From positions 1-64,000 of the forward strand of contig NZ_CP007501.1 in assembly GCF_000973625.1 (NCBI RefSeq): DNA of 64,000 nt, written 5' to 3'. The notes under the pieces are model-generated. The model had not been told where the DNA came from. It saw nothing but the letters and a program-made list of their open reading frames with translations, and did not search any database. Shown here in pieces: positions 46,948-58,850 of the stretch (its first letter is position 1; the number at the start of each line of letters is the position of its first letter). The position numbers and the translations under genes were made by a program. Source of the stretch: Polynucleobacter duraquae (lineage in GTDB: Bacteria; Pseudomonadota; Gammaproteobacteria; Burkholderiales; Burkholderiaceae).

Positions 46948-49900
46948 ATGAAAGCATTGCTCGATTTATTTAAGCAAACGCAGGGTGATGAGCAGTTTGA
47001 TGTCATCAAGATTGGTCTTGCATCCCCTGAGAAAATTCGCTCATGGTCTTTTGGTGAAGTACGCAAACCAGAAACCATCAACTACCGGACTTTTAAGCCC
47101 GAGCGTGATGGTTTGTTCTGCGCCAAGATTTTTGGACCAACTAAAGACTACGAGTGCTTATGCGGTAAGTACAAGCGTTTAAAGTTCCGTGGCGTTATCT
47201 GCGAGAAGTGCGGCGTTGAAGTTACGCTTGCTAAGGTACGTCGTGAGCGCATGGGCCACATTGAGTTGGCAGCCCCTGTAGCGCACATTTGGTTCTTGAA
47301 GTCCTTGCCATCCCGTTTGGGCATGGTTCTTGATATGACATTGCGTGATATCGAGCGCGTCCTTTACTTTGAAGCATATGTAATTGTTGATCCTGGTATG
47401 ACACCTGAAGGCGCGATGAAACGCGGTCAGATCATGTCTGAGGACGAGTACATTACCAAGACTGAAGAGTATGGTGACGGTGCGTTTACCGCCATTATGG
47501 GCGCCGAAGGCATTCGTGATCTCTTGCGTTCGATTGATATCGATCGTGAAGTCGAGACCATTCGTGCTGACTTAAAAGCTACTGGTAGCGATGCTAAGAT
47601 CAAGAAATACGCTAAGCGCTTAAAAGTGCTCGAGGCGTTCCAGACTTCAGGTATTAAGCCTGACTGGATGATCATGGAAGTATTGCCAGTATTGCCACCA
47701 GAGTTGCGCCCATTGGTGCCATTGGATGGCGGTCGCTTTGCTACCTCCGATTTGAACGACCTCTATCGTCGCGTGATTAACCGTAACAATCGTCTCAAGC
47801 GTTTGTTAGAGTTGCGCGCTCCAGAGATCATCGTTCGTAACGAAAAACGGATGTTGCAAGAAGCGGTTGACTCATTGCTCGACAACGGTCGTCGCGGCAA
47901 GGCTATGACTGGCGCTAATAAGCGTCCTCTCAAGTCCTTGGCTGAGATGATTAAAGGTAAGAGCGGTCGTTTCCGTCAAAACTTGTTGGGTAAACGCGTT
48001 GACTACTCTGGTCGTTCAGTCATCGTGGTTGGCCCTACATTGAAATTGCATCAGTGTGGCTTACCAAAATTAATGGCCTTAGAATTATTCAAGCCATTTA
48101 TTTTCAACAAGCTTGAGACTTTAGGAATTGCAACCACGATTAAGGCTGCGAAGAAAGAAGTTGAAAGTCAGACTCCAATCGTCTGGGACATCCTCGAAGA
48201 AGTGATTCGTGAACATCCAATCATGTTGAACCGTGCGCCTACATTGCATCGTCTTGGTATTCAGGCTTTCGAGCCAATGCTAATTGAAGGTAAGGCGATC
48301 CAATTGCACCCATTAGTCTGCGCAGCGTTTAACGCCGACTTTGACGGTGACCAAATGGCGGTTCACGTTCCTTTGTCGCTCGAAGCGCAAATGGAAGCTC
48401 GTACATTGATGTTGGCTTCGAACAACGTATTGTTCCCGGCTAACGGCGAACCATCTATCGTTCCTTCACAGGACGTGGTGTTGGGCCTGTACTACGCTAC
48501 ACGTGACAAGATTAATGGCAAGGGCGAAGGCATGGTCTTCGCAAACATTGCTGAAGTTGTACGCGCCTATGATGCTGGTCAGGTTGAATTAGCCTCCCGC
48601 GTTGCTGTGCGTATTACTGAGTTTGAGATTGTAGATAAGAAGGCAGAGGGCGATGCCCGTTTTGCTGAAAAAACCAAGATCTATCAAACCTCGGTTGGCC
48701 GTGCAATCCTGTCAGAAATCTTGCCTAAAGGTATGTCTTTCGAGGAAATCAATAAGCCTCTGAAGAAAAAAGAAATCTCACGTTTGATCAACACTTCATT
48801 CCGTAAGTGCGGTCTTCGTGAAACAGTGATTTTTGCTGACCGCCTCTTGCAGTCTGGTTTCCGCTTGGCTACTAACGCCGGTATCTCGGTTGCGATCGAC
48901 GATATGCTGATTCCAAGCTCTAAAGAGCGCATCATCAGTGAGGCCTCTACCAAGGTTAAGGAGTATGACAAGCAGTTCATGTCGGGTCTCGTAACTAATC
49001 AAGAGCGTTACAACAACGTGGTTGATATTTGGGGTGCTGCTGGTGACCAAGTCGGTAAAGCCATGATGGATGAGTTGTCACACGTTGACGTGCTCGACCG
49101 TAACGGTAAAACTGTGCGTCAAGAATCCTTTAACTCCATCTACATGATGGCGGATTCTGGTGCGCGTGGGTCTGCAGCGCAGATTCGTCAGTTAGCTGGT
49201 ATGCGTGGTTTGATGGCCAAGCCTGATGGCTCGATTATTGAAACTCCAATTACTGCGAACTTCCGCGAAGGCTTGAACGTGTTGCAGTACTTCATCTCAA
49301 CTCACGGTGCTCGTAAAGGTCTGGCTGATACGGCGTTGAAGACAGCGAACTCAGGTTACTTGACACGTCGTTTGTGTGATGTAACTCAAGATCTAGTGGT
49401 GATCGAAGATGATTGCGGCGCAATTTCCGGTGTAACAATGAAGGCTCTTGTAGAGGGTGGCGAAATTATCGAAGCATTGCGCGATCGTATTTTGGGTCGT
49501 GTATGTATTGGTGACATCGTTCATCCGGACACACAAGAAGTTATCGTTTCCAATGACACATTGCTCGATGAAGATCACGTAGATCAAATCGTTGCCTTGG
49601 GTATTGACGAAGTTAAAGTTCGCACAGTGTTGTCATGCTTAACGCGCTTTGGCTTATGTGCTAAATGCTATGGCCGTGATCTAGGTCGCGGTGGTTTGGT
49701 GAACGTTGGTGAGGCGGTTGGTGTTATTGCCGCCCAGTCCATCGGTGAGCCAGGCACACAGTTGACTATGCGTACATTCCACATTGGTGGCGCAGCGTCA
49801 CGTGCATTGGTTGCAAGCAATATTGAAGCCAAGTCTAATGGCGCCTTGAAGTTCTCCGGCACGATGCGTGTTGTGAAGAATGCGAAGGGCGAGCAGATCG

Positions 49901-51210
49901 TGATTTCACGTTCAGGCGAAGCCGTGATCGTTGATGAGAATGGTCGTGAGCGCGAGCGTCATAAGGTGCCTTACGGTGCAACTCTCTTGTTTAAAGAAGA
50001 TGCTGCAGTTAAGGCTGGTGCAAGCTTAGCCACATGGGATCCGTTAACACGTCCAATTATTTCTGAGTACGCTGGTATTGCTCGCTTTGACAACGTTGAA
50101 GAAGGCGTTACTGTAGCTAAGCAGGTTGACGAAGTTACTGGCCTCTCCACTTTGGTGGTGATTGACGGTAAGCGTCGTAGTGCTGCCAGCAAAGGCGTTC
50201 GTCCAATGATCAACTTAGTTGATGCCAAAGGCGGCGAAGTGATGATTGCGGGTACAGATCACCCAGTAAACATTGGTTTGCAAGTGGGCGCTTTGATCAC
50301 GGTTAAAGATGGTCAAAAAGTCGAAGTTGGTGAAGTATTGGCGCGTATTCCGATCGAATCACAGAAGACTCGTGATATCACCGGTGGTTTGCCACGTGTT
50401 GCTGAATTGTTCGAAGCACGTTCACCAAAAGATGCAGCTGTCTTGGCGAAAGTTACTGGAACTGTTTCCTTTGGTAAAGAAACCAAAGGTAAGCAACGTT
50501 TGGTAATTACCGATATGGATGGTGAAGCTAACGAATTCTTGATTCCTAAAGAGAAGCAAGTTCTCGTTCATGACGGTCAAGTTGTGAACAAGGGTGAGAT
50601 GATTGTGGAAGGCCCTGCCGATCCACACGATATCTTGACTCTCAGAGGTATTGAAGAGTTGGCGATCTACATCGTGGATGAAGTGCAAGATGTTTACCGT
50701 TTGCAAGGCGTAAAGATTAATGACAAGCACATTGAAGTGATCGTGCGTCAAATGTTGCGTCGTGTGCAAATTACTGATGGCGGCGATACTGCCTACATCA
50801 CTGGTGAGCAAGTTGAGCGCTCTAAGTTGTATGACGCAAATGATGCCGTGATTGCACAAGGTAAGCGCCCAGCTCAGTTCGAGAACGTGTTGCTGGGTAT
50901 TACTAAGGCATCCTTGTCGACAGACAGCTTCATTTCAGCAGCTTCTTTCCAAGAAACCACCCGTGTATTGACTGAAGCCGCAATTATGGGCAAGACCGAT
51001 ACACTCCGTGGCCTCAAGGAAAACGTCATTATTGGTCGCCTGATCCCTGCTGGTACCGGCTTGTCTTACCGCCGTGCACGCAAGGTCAGAGAGCAATTCG
51101 AGCGTGATCGCGCTCAAATGATTGCCGCCGAAGAGGAAGCAATGGCTGATATGCCTGTAGAAATAGAGGCTGAAGTGATTGCTCCTGCTGGAGAGGTTGA
51201 TCCAAGCTAA
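46948..51210 (+). CDS. rpoC: DNA-directed RNA polymerase subunit beta'
   Basis: The 1420-residue beta' subunit carries the catalytic magnesium-binding motif [12 protein letters not shown]. Its N-terminal zinc ribbon contains CLCG and CEKCG, and a second zinc site has CAKC near residue 900. I chose the ATG at 46948 ([18 protein letters not shown]). The frame is open upstream, but those codons lie inside rpoB. The C terminus carries an acidic Ala/Glu-rich tail ([15 protein letters not shown]). Confidence 0.98.
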   Translation: MKALLDLFKQTQGDEQFDVIKIGLASPEKIRSWSFGEVRKPETINYRTFKPERDGLFCAKIFGPTKDYECLCGKYKRLKFRGVICEKCGVEVTLAKVRRERMGHIELAAPVAHIWFLKSLPSRLGMVLDMTLRDIERVLYFEAYVIVDPGMTPEGAMKRGQIMSEDEYITKTEEYGDGAFTAIMGAEGIRDLLRSIDIDREVETIRADLKATGSDAKIKKYAKRLKVLEAFQTSGIKPDWMIMEVLPVLPPELRPLVPLDGGRFATSDLNDLYRRVINRNNRLKRLLELRAPEIIVRNEKRMLQEAVDSLLDNGRRGKAMTGANKRPLKSLAEMIKGKSGRFRQNLLGKRVDYSGRSVIVVGPTLKLHQCGLPKLMALELFKPFIFNKLETLGIATTIKAAKKEVESQTPIVWDILEEVIREHPIMLNRAPTLHRLGIQAFEPMLIEGKAIQLHPLVCAAFNADFDGDQMAVHVPLSLEAQMEARTLMLASNNVLFPANGEPSIVPSQDVVLGLYYATRDKINGKGEGMVFANIAEVVRAYDAGQVELASRVAVRITEFEIVDKKAEGDARFAEKTKIYQTSVGRAILSEILPKGMSFEEINKPLKKKEISRLINTSFRKCGLRETVIFADRLLQSGFRLATNAGISVAIDDMLIPSSKERIISEASTKVKEYDKQFMSGLVTNQERYNNVVDIWGAAGDQVGKAMMDELSHVDVLDRNGKTVRQESFNSIYMMADSGARGSAAQIRQLAGMRGLMAKPDGSIIETPITANFREGLNVLQYFISTHGARKGLADTALKTANSGYLTRRLCDVTQDLVVIEDDCGAISGVTMKALVEGGEIIEALRDRILGRVCIGDIVHPDTQEVIVSNDTLLDEDHVDQIVALGIDEVKVRTVLSCLTRFGLCAKCYGRDLGRGGLVNVGEAVGVIAAQSIGEPGTQLTMRTFHIGGAASRALVASNIEAKSNGALKFSGTMRVVKNAKGEQIVISRSGEAVIVDENGRERERHKVPYGATLLFKEDAAVKAGASLATWDPLTRPIISEYAGIARFDNVEEGVTVAKQVDEVTGLSTLVVIDGKRRSAASKGVRPMINLVDAKGGEVMIAGTDHPVNIGLQVGALITVKDGQKVEVGEVLARIPIESQKTRDITGGLPRVAELFEARSPKDAAVLAKVTGTVSFGKETKGKQRLVITDMDGEANEFLIPKEKQVLVHDGQVVNKGEMIVEGPADPHDILTLRGIEELAIYIVDEVQDVYRLQGVKINDKHIEVIVRQMLRRVQITDGGDTAYITGEQVERSKLYDANDAVIAQGKRPAQFENVLLGITKASLSTDSFISAASFQETTRVLTEAAIMGKTDTLRGLKENVIIGRLIPAGTGLSYRRARKVREQFERDRAQMIAAEEEAMADMPVEIEAEVIAPAGEVDPS

Positions 51211-51220
51211 TTTGGTATTC

Positions 51221-51238
51221 CTGGCCAGAAATGGCCAG
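51221..51238 (+). terminator. Hairpin after rpoC (possible weak terminator)
   Basis: CTGGCCA/TGGCCAG with loop GAAA (51221-51238) lies 10 bp after rpoC and is followed by TTCTTTCCC, a broken T-tract. It could reduce readthrough into the str operon. Confidence 0.5.
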
Positions 51239-51253
51239 TTCTTTCCCTCGAGG

Positions 51254-51282
51254 TTGACGGAATGGGCTGGCCAGGCTAGAAT
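51254..51282 (+). promoter_or_regulatory. Predicted sigma-70 promoter of rpsL-rpsG-fusA-tuf (str operon)
   Basis: TTGACG (51254-51259) and TAGAAT (51277-51282) are separated by an ideal 17-bp spacer. Transcription would start about 51289, leaving a roughly 98-nt leader before rpsL. Confidence 0.8.
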
Positions 51283-51386
51283 ACTGAGTTTTACTGATTC
51301 AGAAGAGGGTCTTTTTGACCTAGAATTTATCTAAGTCATTGATTTTCTTGAAGAAAGCAACAAAGAAGTACTAACCGAGCTATTTT

Positions 51387-51767
51387 ATGCCAACAATTAA
51401 TCAATTATTACGTAAGCCAAGAACCCGGCTGACCGTTAAAAGCAAGAGCCCTGCGCTGCAAAACAGCCCGCAGCGCCGTGGCGTATGTACACGTGTGTAC
51501 ACAACCACTCCTAAAAAGCCTAACTCTGCGCTACGTAAAGTAGCTAAAGTTCGCTTAACCAATGGTTTTGAAGTGATTTCATACATTGGTGGTGAAGGCC
51601 ATAACCTCCAGGAACACTCAGTAGTGTTGATCCGCGGTGGTCGTGTAAAGGATTTGCCAGGTGTTCGTTACCACATCGTTCGTGGCTCACTTGACTTGCA
51701 AGGTGTTAAAGACCGTAAGCAATCACGTTCCAAGTACGGTGCTAAGCGCGCCAAGAAAGCTGCTTAA
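51387..51767 (+). CDS. rpsL: 30S ribosomal protein S12
   Basis: S12 (126 residues) is part of the decoding centre. It begins [12 protein letters not shown] and contains [19 protein letters not shown]. Lys43 (counting Met as 1; classical K42) in PKKPNS is the unmutated residue linked to streptomycin sensitivity. It starts the str operon. A 162-bp spacer separates it from rpsG. Confidence 0.98.
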   Translation: MPTINQLLRKPRTRLTVKSKSPALQNSPQRRGVCTRVYTTTPKKPNSALRKVAKVRLTNGFEVISYIGGEGHNLQEHSVVLIRGGRVKDLPGVRYHIVRGSLDLQGVKDRKQSRSKYGAKRAKKAA

Positions 51768-51929
51768 TAGCAACTTAAAGTATTTGCAGTAAGTCTTCGT
51801 TTGTCAGACTTTAAAGACAAGTAAGTGGCCGTTCCGTCTAGAGATTGATTTATTTCAGTTGCTAGATAGTAGGACGACCGGAGCGGGTGATCTGTTTGGG
51901 CCACCCCTAACTGAACTGAAGGAGTTGTT

Positions 51930-52400
51930 ATGCCACGTCGTCGTGAAGTTCCCAAACGGGAAATCTTGCCTGATCCAAAATTCGGTAATGTAGAAGTAGC
52001 AAAATTCATGAACGTCCTCATGTTGGACGGCAAGAAATCGGTTGCAGAGCGTATTGTTTACGGTGCCTTTGATCACATCGAGAAAAAAGCAAATAAAGAG
52101 CCACTCGAAATTTTCTCAACAGCTATGGGCAACGTTAAGCCAATGGTTGAGGTGAAGAGCCGTCGTGTTGGTGGTGCTAACTACCAGGTTCCTGTTGAAG
52201 TTCGCCCATCACGCCGTTCAGCTTTGGCAATGCGCTGGGTGCGCGAAGCCGCTAAAAAGCGTGGTGAAAAATCCATGGCTCAACGTTTGGCCAACGAATT
52301 ATTAGAAGCTGCAGAAGGTCGCGGCGGAGCAATGAAGAAGCGTGAAGAAGTTCACCGTATGGCAGAAGCTAATAAAGCTTTCTCACATTTCCGCTTCTAA
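51930..52400 (+). CDS. rpsG: 30S ribosomal protein S7
   Basis: S7 (156 residues) nucleates assembly of the 30S head. [20 protein letters not shown] and the C-terminal AFSHFRF are typical. AAGGAG precedes the ATG. The 162-bp gap before it is longer than usual. It holds a short repeat (AAGTCT/AGACTT near 51786-51810) and might contain the S7 autoregulatory binding site, but that is inferred only from the E. coli model. Confidence 0.98.
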   Translation: MPRRREVPKREILPDPKFGNVEVAKFMNVLMLDGKKSVAERIVYGAFDHIEKKANKEPLEIFSTAMGNVKPMVEVKSRRVGGANYQVPVEVRPSRRSALAMRWVREAAKKRGEKSMAQRLANELLEAAEGRGGAMKKREEVHRMAEANKAFSHFRF

Positions 52401-52427
52401 TCGCACAGTAAAGAAAAGGTACCAACA

Positions 52428-54530
52428 GTGGCACGTAAAACCCCTATCGAAAGATACCGCAACATCGGTATTTCTGCGCATATTGACGCAGGTAAGACAA
52501 CAACAACAGAACGCGTTTTGTTCTACACCGGTGTTAATCACAAAATTGGTGAAGTACATGATGGCGCTGCAACCATGGACTGGATGGAGCAAGAGCAAGA
52601 GCGTGGTATCACGATTACTTCTGCGGCTACTACAACGTTCTGGAAGGGCATGGCTGGTAATTTCCCAGAGCACCGCATCAATATTATTGATACCCCAGGA
52701 CACGTAGACTTCACGATTGAAGTTGAGCGCTCAATGCGCGTTTTGGATGGTGCTTGCATGGTTTACTGTGCGGTGGGTGGTGTACAGCCACAATCTGAAA
52801 CTGTTTGGCGTCAAGCTAACAAGTATCAGGTTCCACGTTTAGCGTTCGTAAACAAGATGGACCGTACTGGTGCAAATTTCTTTAAGGTCTATGACCAGAT
52901 GAAATTGCGCTTGAAGGCCAACCCTATCTTGATCCAGATTCCGATTGGTGCTGAAGAAAACTTTAAAGGCGTTGTGGACTTGGTCAAAATGAAGGCCATC
53001 TACTGGGATGAGGAATCACAAGGTACTAAATTTAACTACGAAGAAATTCCTGCTGAGTTACAAGCCTCTGCTGAAGAGTGGCGCGAGAAGTTGCTTGAAG
53101 CCGCTGCTGAAAGCTCAGAAGAATTAATGGAAAAATACCTCGGCGGTGAAGCATTGACCGAAGAAGAAATTAAATCAGCATTGCGTCAACGCACTATCGC
53201 TAATGAAATCATTCCAATGATGTGTGGAACAGCCTTTAAAAATAAAGGTGTACAGGCTATGTTGGATGCAGTGGTTGAATTGCTGCCATCACCATTAGAC
53301 GTTCCACCGGTTCCTTGTGAATTGGAAGACGGTACACCTACGACACGTAGAGCTGCTGATGATGAGAAATTCTCAGCGTTGGCATTTAAGATCATGACTG
53401 ACCCATTTGTTGGTCAGCTCATCTTCTTCCGTGTTTACTCTGGTGTGATGAAATCTGGCGATACGATCTACAACCCAATCAAGGGTAAGAAGGAGCGTGT
53501 TGGTCGTTTATTGCAGATGCACGCAAACGAACGTGAAGAAATTAAAGAAGTATTTGCGGGCGATATCGCAGCTGCGGTTGGTCTAAAAGACGCAACTACT
53601 GGCGAAACATTGTGTGATCCAGATGGCATTGTGATCTTGGAGCGCATGGTATTCCCAGAGCCGGTGATCTCACAGGCAGTTGAGCCAAAGACAAAACCAG
53701 ACCAAGAAAAAATGGGTCTTGCTTTGAATCGCTTGGCACAAGAAGATCCATCATTCCGCGTAAAGACAGACGAAGAATCTGGCCAAACAATTATTTCTGG
53801 TATGGGCGAGCTCCATTTGGAAATTTTGGTTGACCGTATGCGTCGTGAGTTTGGTGTTGAGGCAACCGTTGGTAAGCCACAAGTTGCTTATCGCGAAACG
53901 ATTCGCAAGGTTTGCGAAGAAGTTGAAGGTAAATTTGTTAAGCAGTCTGGTGGTCGTGGTCAGTACGGACACGTTGTGCTGAAGCTTGAGCCACAAGAAC
54001 CAGGCAAAGGCTTCCAATTCGTTGATGCTATTAAGGGCGGTGTGGTTCCTCGTGAATACATCCCTGCAGTAGAAAAAGGAATTATCGAAACATTGAACTC
54101 CGGTATTTTGGCTGGCTATCCAGTGGTAGATATCAAAGCAACATTATTCTTCGGTTCATACCATGACGTTGACTCCAACGAAAACGCATTTAAGATGGCG
54201 GGCTCGATGGCATTCAAAGATGGTATGCGCAAAGCATCACCTGTGTTGCTTGAACCAATGATGGCTGTTGAAGTTGAAACACCAGAAGATTTCATGGGTA
54301 ACGTAATGGGTGACCTCTCATCACGTCGCGGTATTTTGCAAGGTATGGATGACATTCCAGGGGGCGGCAAGATCGTTCGCGCTGAAGTGCCATTGGCAGA
54401 GATGTTTGGTTACTCAACTGGCTTGCGCTCGTTGACCCAAGGTCGCGCTACCTACACCATGGAATTTAAGCATTATTCCGAAGCACCTAAGAACGTTGCT
54501 GAAGCAGTGATGGCTGCTAAAGCGAAGTAA
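52428..54530 (+). CDS. fusA: Translation elongation factor G
   Basis: EF-G translocates mRNA and tRNAs. The 700-residue product starts at GTG 52428. It has the P-loop AHIDAGKTT (about 17-25), the switch-II motif DTPGHVDF and the guanine motif NKMD. C-terminal domains IV and V are complete ([35 protein letters not shown]). The second tuf follows after 50 bp. Confidence 0.98.
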   Translation: MARKTPIERYRNIGISAHIDAGKTTTTERVLFYTGVNHKIGEVHDGAATMDWMEQEQERGITITSAATTTFWKGMAGNFPEHRINIIDTPGHVDFTIEVERSMRVLDGACMVYCAVGGVQPQSETVWRQANKYQVPRLAFVNKMDRTGANFFKVYDQMKLRLKANPILIQIPIGAEENFKGVVDLVKMKAIYWDEESQGTKFNYEEIPAELQASAEEWREKLLEAAAESSEELMEKYLGGEALTEEEIKSALRQRTIANEIIPMMCGTAFKNKGVQAMLDAVVELLPSPLDVPPVPCELEDGTPTTRRAADDEKFSALAFKIMTDPFVGQLIFFRVYSGVMKSGDTIYNPIKGKKERVGRLLQMHANEREEIKEVFAGDIAAAVGLKDATTGETLCDPDGIVILERMVFPEPVISQAVEPKTKPDQEKMGLALNRLAQEDPSFRVKTDEESGQTIISGMGELHLEILVDRMRREFGVEATVGKPQVAYRETIRKVCEEVEGKFVKQSGGRGQYGHVVLKLEPQEPGKGFQFVDAIKGGVVPREYIPAVEKGIIETLNSGILAGYPVVDIKATLFFGSYHDVDSNENAFKMAGSMAFKDGMRKASPVLLEPMMAVEVETPEDFMGNVMGDLSSRRGILQGMDDIPGGGKIVRAEVPLAEMFGYSTGLRSLTQGRATYTMEFKHYSEAPKNVAEAVMAAKAK

Positions 54531-54531
54531 T

Positions 54532-54540
54532 TTATCCACA
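54532..54540 (+). promoter_or_regulatory. DnaA box in the fusA-tuf spacer
   Basis: TTATCCACA, a perfect DnaA box, lies 2 bp after the fusA stop codon and upstream of the second tuf gene. A single isolated box can titrate DnaA or occur by chance; functionality is unproven. Confidence 0.4.
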
Positions 54541-54580
54541 TTATTTTGAATATTGACTAGCTAAGAAGGCAGACAAAAAA

Positions 54581-55771
54581 ATGGCAAAAGAAAAGTTTGA
54601 GCGGACTAAACCGCACGTAAACGTTGGCACCATTGGTCACGTTGACCACGGTAAAACCACATTGACAGCAGCAATTGCAACCGTGCTTTCTAAGCAATTT
54701 GGTGGCGAAGCAAAAGCATATGATCAGATCGATGCTGCTCCAGAAGAAAAAGCACGCGGTATTACGATTAATACAGCACACGTGGAGTATGAGACAGCAA
54801 ATCGTCACTACGCACACGTGGATTGCCCAGGACATGCTGACTACGTAAAGAACATGATTACTGGTGCTGCTCAGATGGACGGCGCTATTTTGGTTTGCTC
54901 TGCAGCTGACGGCCCAATGCCACAAACTCGTGAGCATATCCTCTTGGCACGCCAAGTTGGTGTTCCCTACATCATCGTATTTTTGAACAAGTGCGACATG
55001 GTTGATGATGCTGAGTTGCTCGAGTTAGTTGAAATGGAAGTTCGTGAGCTTCTGTCTAAGTACGACTTCCCAGGCGATGACACACCAATCGTTCAAGGTT
55101 CTGCTAAGTTAGCTTTAGAAGGCGACGAAGGCCCATTGGGTAAAGAAGCCATCATGAAGTTAGCTGATGCATTAGATACCTACATCCCAACTCCAGAGCG
55201 TGCTGTTGACGGTGCGTTCTTGATGCCGGTAGAGGACGTGTTCTCTATCTCCGGTCGCGGTACTGTTGTTACAGGCCGTATCGAGCGCGGTATCGTTAAG
55301 GTTGGTGAAGAGATTGAAATCATTGGTATCAAGCCAACACTCAAGACAACTTGTACTGGTGTTGAAATGTTCCGTAAATTGCTCGACCAAGGTCAAGCAG
55401 GCGATAACGTTGGTATCTTGTTACGCGGTACAAAACGTGAAGAAGTTGAGCGCGGCCAAGTATTGGCTAAGCCAGGTTCAATCACTCCACATACTCACTT
55501 TACAGCCGAGGTTTACATCTTGGGTAAAGATGAAGGTGGCCGTCATACACCATTCTTTAACAACTATCGTCCTCAGTTTTACTTCCGTACTACGGACGTA
55601 ACTGGTTCAATCGAGTTGCCAAAAGACAAAGAAATGGTGATGCCTGGTGATAACGTCACGATTACCGTCAAACTCATCGCGCCAATCGCGATGGAAGAAG
55701 GTTTACGTTTTGCGATCCGTGAAGGTGGCCGTACTGTTGGCGCCGGTGTGGTTGCGAAGATTTTGGCTTAA
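54581..55771 (+). CDS. tuf: Translation elongation factor Tu (second copy)
   Basis: This 396-residue protein is identical to the copy at 37806 (see there for motifs). Coding DNA also looks identical. The shared block starts at 54566 and ends at 55781, 15 bp before the ATG and 10 bp after the stop, and differs beyond. It is the str-operon copy (tufA position). Such duplicates are kept uniform by gene conversion. Its expression is probably from the str promoter and possibly also from a local one. Confidence 0.98.
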   Translation: MAKEKFERTKPHVNVGTIGHVDHGKTTLTAAIATVLSKQFGGEAKAYDQIDAAPEEKARGITINTAHVEYETANRHYAHVDCPGHADYVKNMITGAAQMDGAILVCSAADGPMPQTREHILLARQVGVPYIIVFLNKCDMVDDAELLELVEMEVRELLSKYDFPGDDTPIVQGSAKLALEGDEGPLGKEAIMKLADALDTYIPTPERAVDGAFLMPVEDVFSISGRGTVVTGRIERGIVKVGEEIEIIGIKPTLKTTCTGVEMFRKLLDQGQAGDNVGILLRGTKREEVERGQVLAKPGSITPHTHFTAEVYILGKDEGGRHTPFFNNYRPQFYFRTTDVTGSIELPKDKEMVMPGDNVTITVKLIAPIAMEEGLRFAIREGGRTVGAGVVAKILA

Positions 55772-55809
55772 TAGTTTTAATTAGTAAAAATATTTAGCGG
55801 TTTGCTAAC

Positions 55810-55838
55810 CGGTGACGTCCGTGCTGCGGATGTCACCG
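55810..55838 (+). terminator. GC-rich hairpin between tuf and rpsJ
   Basis: CGGTGACGTCCG pairs with CGGATGTCACCG around a 5-nt loop (12 bp with one G-T). It is not followed by a clear T-tract (GAGCTCTTTAG), so it may be a Rho-independent terminator of weak type or an S10 leader element. Confidence 0.45.
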
Positions 55839-55889
55839 AGCTCTTTAGAAATATAACGTGGCAGCACCACACCGCTCTTTGGAATTAAT

Positions 55890-56201
55890 ATGCAAAACCA
55901 AAAAATTCGTATTCGTCTTAAAGCATTTGATTACCGCTTGATCGACCAGTCAGCAGCTGAAATCGTTGATACAGCTAAGCGTACTGGTGCAGTTGTTAAG
56001 GGTCCAGTACCTTTGCCAACACGTATCGAGCGCTTTGACATTCTGCGTTCACCGCACGTAAATAAGACTTCACGTGACCAGTTAGAGATTCGTACCCATC
56101 TGCGTTTGATGGATATCGTAGATCCTACAGAGAAAACTGTAGACGCTTTGATGAAATTAGACCTTCCAGCAGGTGTGGACGTCGAAATTAAGTTGCAGTA
56201 A
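55890..56201 (+). CDS. rpsJ: 30S ribosomal protein S10
   Basis: S10 (103 residues) is a 30S protein that also pairs with NusB in antitermination. It contains [20 protein letters not shown] and [17 protein letters not shown], the family signatures. It is the first gene of the S10 cluster, but is followed by an unusually long gap (197 bp to the L3 start) before rplC. Confidence 0.98.
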   Translation: MQNQKIRIRLKAFDYRLIDQSAAEIVDTAKRTGAVVKGPVPLPTRIERFDILRSPHVNKTSRDQLEIRTHLRLMDIVDPTEKTVDALMKLDLPAGVDVEIKLQ

Positions 56202-56398
56202 TTTAGTATTTTCAGTCTTTTGGCTTGCCAAGACTAGACTTTCGGGATAGAATCTAAGGCTTCGTTCATTTATTTGGGCGAAAATCTAAGTTTCATTAGC
56301 ATTAAAAACGTTGTAAGTTATTGATTTAGAAGTACTTTTACTTGTAAATCACTTAAATTAATTTTGCCGACCAATCGAAGTCGGCGTGGAGCATGAAT
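56202..56398 (+). promoter_or_regulatory. rpsJ-rplC leader with predicted promoter and two hairpins
   Basis: A sigma-70-like promoter is visible: TTGCCA at 56225-56230, a 17-bp spacer, TAGAAT at 56248-56253. Downstream are two hairpins. The first, 56322-56351, is TGATTTA/TAAATCA closing AAGTA/TACTT with loop CTTT. The second is GCCGAC/GTCGGC near 56366-56385. The ribosome binding site GGAG (56388-56391) follows the second hairpin. In E. coli the S10 leader lies before rpsJ; here a structured leader precedes rplC. Confidence 0.65.
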
Positions 56399-57055
56399 AT
56401 GAGCTTAGGCTTAATCGGTCGCAAGATCGGCATGACCCGTCTATTTACGGACGAAGGGGAAGCAATTCCTGTCACCGTAATTGACGTGAGCGACAACAGA
56501 ATCGCTCAAATCAAGACCCAGGCAACTGATGGCTATGATGCTATCCAGTTAGCACATGGCACACGTAGAGCTACTCGCGTTACCAAAGCAATGGCTGGTC
56601 ACTTCGCCAAAGCGGGTGTGATGGCTGGTAACGGTCTCAACGAATTTCATTTAGATGCAGCAAAAATCGCAGAAATGACACCAGGACAAGTAATTCCTGC
56701 TGACACTGCATTTGCTGCTGGCCAAAAAGTGGACGTACAAGGCGTAACAATTGGTAAAGGCTATGCCGGTACTATCAAGCGCCATCACTTCGCTTCAGGT
56801 CGCGCGTCGCACGGTAACTCACGTTCACATAACGTGCCAGGTTCTATCGGTATGGCGCAAGATCCAGGCCGTGTTTTCCCAGGTAAGCGCATGACAGGCC
56901 ACCTTGGTGACGAAACACGCACTGTACAAAATTTAGTCATCGCACGCATTGATGCAGAACGCAATCTCATCATGGTTAAAGGCGCTATTCCAGGTGCCCC
57001 AGGCGGTAAAGTTATTGTTACTCCAGCGGTGAAGACACCGTTGAAGAAGAAATAA
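56399..57055 (+). CDS. rplC: 50S ribosomal protein L3
   Basis: L3 (218 residues) folds 23S rRNA at the peptidyl-transferase region. I chose the ATG at 56399 ([16 protein letters not shown]). GGAG at 56388-56391 is 7 bases upstream, whereas the first in-frame ATG (56393) is too close to that site. The segment [17 protein letters not shown] and the C terminus are normal. rplD follows after 11 bp. Confidence 0.97.
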   Translation: MSLGLIGRKIGMTRLFTDEGEAIPVTVIDVSDNRIAQIKTQATDGYDAIQLAHGTRRATRVTKAMAGHFAKAGVMAGNGLNEFHLDAAKIAEMTPGQVIPADTAFAAGQKVDVQGVTIGKGYAGTIKRHHFASGRASHGNSRSHNVPGSIGMAQDPGRVFPGKRMTGHLGDETRTVQNLVIARIDAERNLIMVKGAIPGAPGGKVIVTPAVKTPLKKK

Positions 57056-57066
57056 GGAGAGCGAAT

Positions 57067-57687
57067 ATGGAACTTAAGCTTCTCCAAGATAACGGAACTT
57101 TAGGCGCTGGCATTCAAGCCTCACCAGAAGTATTCGAACGCGAATATAACGAAGCATTGGTACACCAAGTTGTTGTGGCTTACCAAGCAAATGCACGTAG
57201 CGGTAACCGTGCACAAAAAGACCGTGAGCAAGTTAAGCACACAACCAAAAAACCTTGGCGTCAAAAAGGTACTGGTCGTGCACGTGCTGGTATGAGCTCT
57301 TCCCCGCTGTGGCGTGGAGGTGGTCGTATATTTCCGAATTCACCTGAAGAAAATTTCAGCCAAAAAGTAAACAAGAAAATGTACCGCGCTGGTATGAGAT
57401 CGATTTTGTCTCAGTTGGCTCGCGAAGGTCGTTTGAACGTTGTTGACCAATTTACTCTTGATGCTCCAAAGACCAAAGTTTTAGCTGACAAAGTTAAAGC
57501 AATGGGCTTGGATTCAGTCTTGATCATCGTTGATCAGGTTAGCGAGAATTTGTACTTGGCATCACGCAACTTGCATAAGGTTGCTGTATGTGAGCCACAG
57601 CACGCTGATCCATTAGCTTTAGTTCAATACAAAAAAGTATTGGTAAGCAAAGCAGCGATCGCAAAAATTGAGGAGTTGCTGAAATGA
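57067..57687 (+). CDS. rplD: 50S ribosomal protein L4
   Basis: L4 (206 residues) lines the exit tunnel and in E. coli represses the S10 operon. It has [18 protein letters not shown], the extended tunnel loop. The stop overlaps the rplW start by 4 bp (ATGA), implying coupling. Its leader-binding partner may be the structured region before rplC or before rpsJ. Confidence 0.97.
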   Translation: MELKLLQDNGTLGAGIQASPEVFEREYNEALVHQVVVAYQANARSGNRAQKDREQVKHTTKKPWRQKGTGRARAGMSSSPLWRGGGRIFPNSPEENFSQKVNKKMYRAGMRSILSQLAREGRLNVVDQFTLDAPKTKVLADKVKAMGLDSVLIIVDQVSENLYLASRNLHKVAVCEPQHADPLALVQYKKVLVSKAAIAKIEELLK

Positions 57688-57998
57688 GCCAAGTCCGTAA
57701 AAACGATCACAACTTGATGAAGGTTCTGCTTGGACCGGTTATCTCTGAAAAAGCCACTATGGTTGCAGAGAAAAACGAACAAGTGGTATTCCAAGTTACA
57801 CGCGACGCTAATAAGAGCGATGTAAAACAAGCAGTTGAGTTGCTCTTTAAAGTGCAAGTTGACTCAGTTCAAATCGTGAATCAAAAAGGTAAGCCAAAGC
57901 GCTATGGCCGTTTTGAAGGTCGTCGTGACCACACTAAGAAGGCCTACGTTAGCTTGAAGCCAGGTCAAGAAATCAACTTTGAAGCGGAGGCGAATTAA
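57684..57998 (+). CDS. rplW: 50S ribosomal protein L23
   Basis: L23 (104 residues) sits at the tunnel exit and docks trigger factor and SRP. It contains [18 protein letters not shown] and the loop [20 protein letters not shown]. It starts within the rplD stop codon and is followed by rplB after 2 bp. Confidence 0.97.
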   Translation: MSQVRKNDHNLMKVLLGPVISEKATMVAEKNEQVVFQVTRDANKSDVKQAVELLFKVQVDSVQIVNQKGKPKRYGRFEGRRDHTKKAYVSLKPGQEINFEAEAN

Positions 57999-58000
57999 TC

Positions 58001-58831
58001 ATGCCTTTGATGAAGACAAAACCGACCTCACCAGGTCGTCGCTCAATGGTCAAGGTGGTCAATCCTGACCTGCATAAAGGTAAACCTTTTGCAGCGTTAG
58101 TAGAGCCACAGTTCCAAAAAGCAGGTCGTAATAACAATGGTCACATCACTACCCGTCACAAGGGTGGTGGTCATAAGCATCACTATCGTGTTGTTGATTT
58201 CAAACGCAATGACAAAGATGGTATTCCAGCAAAAGTAGAACGCTTGGAATACGATCCAAACCGCAGTGCAAATATTGCATTGATCGTGTTTGCTGATGGT
58301 GAGCGTCGTTATATTCTTGCTGCAAAAGGTATGACAGTTGGTCAGGCGTTGATGAGTGGTTCAGAAGCCCCAATCAAGTCTGGTAACAACTTGCCAATTC
58401 GTAACATTCCAGTTGGTAGCACAATTCACTGCGTAGAAATGTTGCCAGGTAAAGGTGCTCAAATCGCACGTTCCGCTGGTGGCTCTGCAGTGTTATTGGC
58501 TCGTGAAGGTGTATACGCTCAGGTGCGCTTGCGCTCTGGTGAAGTACGCCGTATTTTGATCGATTGCCGGGCCACTATTGGTGAAGTTGGTAATGAAGAG
58601 CACAGCTTGCGCGTTATCGGTAAAGCTGGTGCAAATCGCTGGCGTGGTATTCGTCCAACCGTTCGCGGTGTGGCAATGAACCCAGTAGATCATCCACACG
58701 GTGGTGGTGAAGGTAGAACTGGCGAAGGCCGTGTACCTGTCTCCCCATGGGGCACACCAACCAAAGGTTATCGTACACGTCGCAATAAGCGTACAACTTC
58801 GATGATCGTTCAACGTCGTCAAAAACGTTAA
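58001..58831 (+). CDS. rplB: 50S ribosomal protein L2
   Basis: L2 (276 residues) is required for subunit association and peptidyl transfer. It has the conserved [12 protein letters not shown] start and the C-terminal [14 protein letters not shown] with the functionally important histidine. Normal length. Confidence 0.98.
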   Translation: MPLMKTKPTSPGRRSMVKVVNPDLHKGKPFAALVEPQFQKAGRNNNGHITTRHKGGGHKHHYRVVDFKRNDKDGIPAKVERLEYDPNRSANIALIVFADGERRYILAAKGMTVGQALMSGSEAPIKSGNNLPIRNIPVGSTIHCVEMLPGKGAQIARSAGGSAVLLAREGVYAQVRLRSGEVRRILIDCRATIGEVGNEEHSLRVIGKAGANRWRGIRPTVRGVAMNPVDHPHGGGEGRTGEGRVPVSPWGTPTKGYRTRRNKRTTSMIVQRRQKR

Positions 58832-58850
58832 GCGATAAGGATAAATAGAT

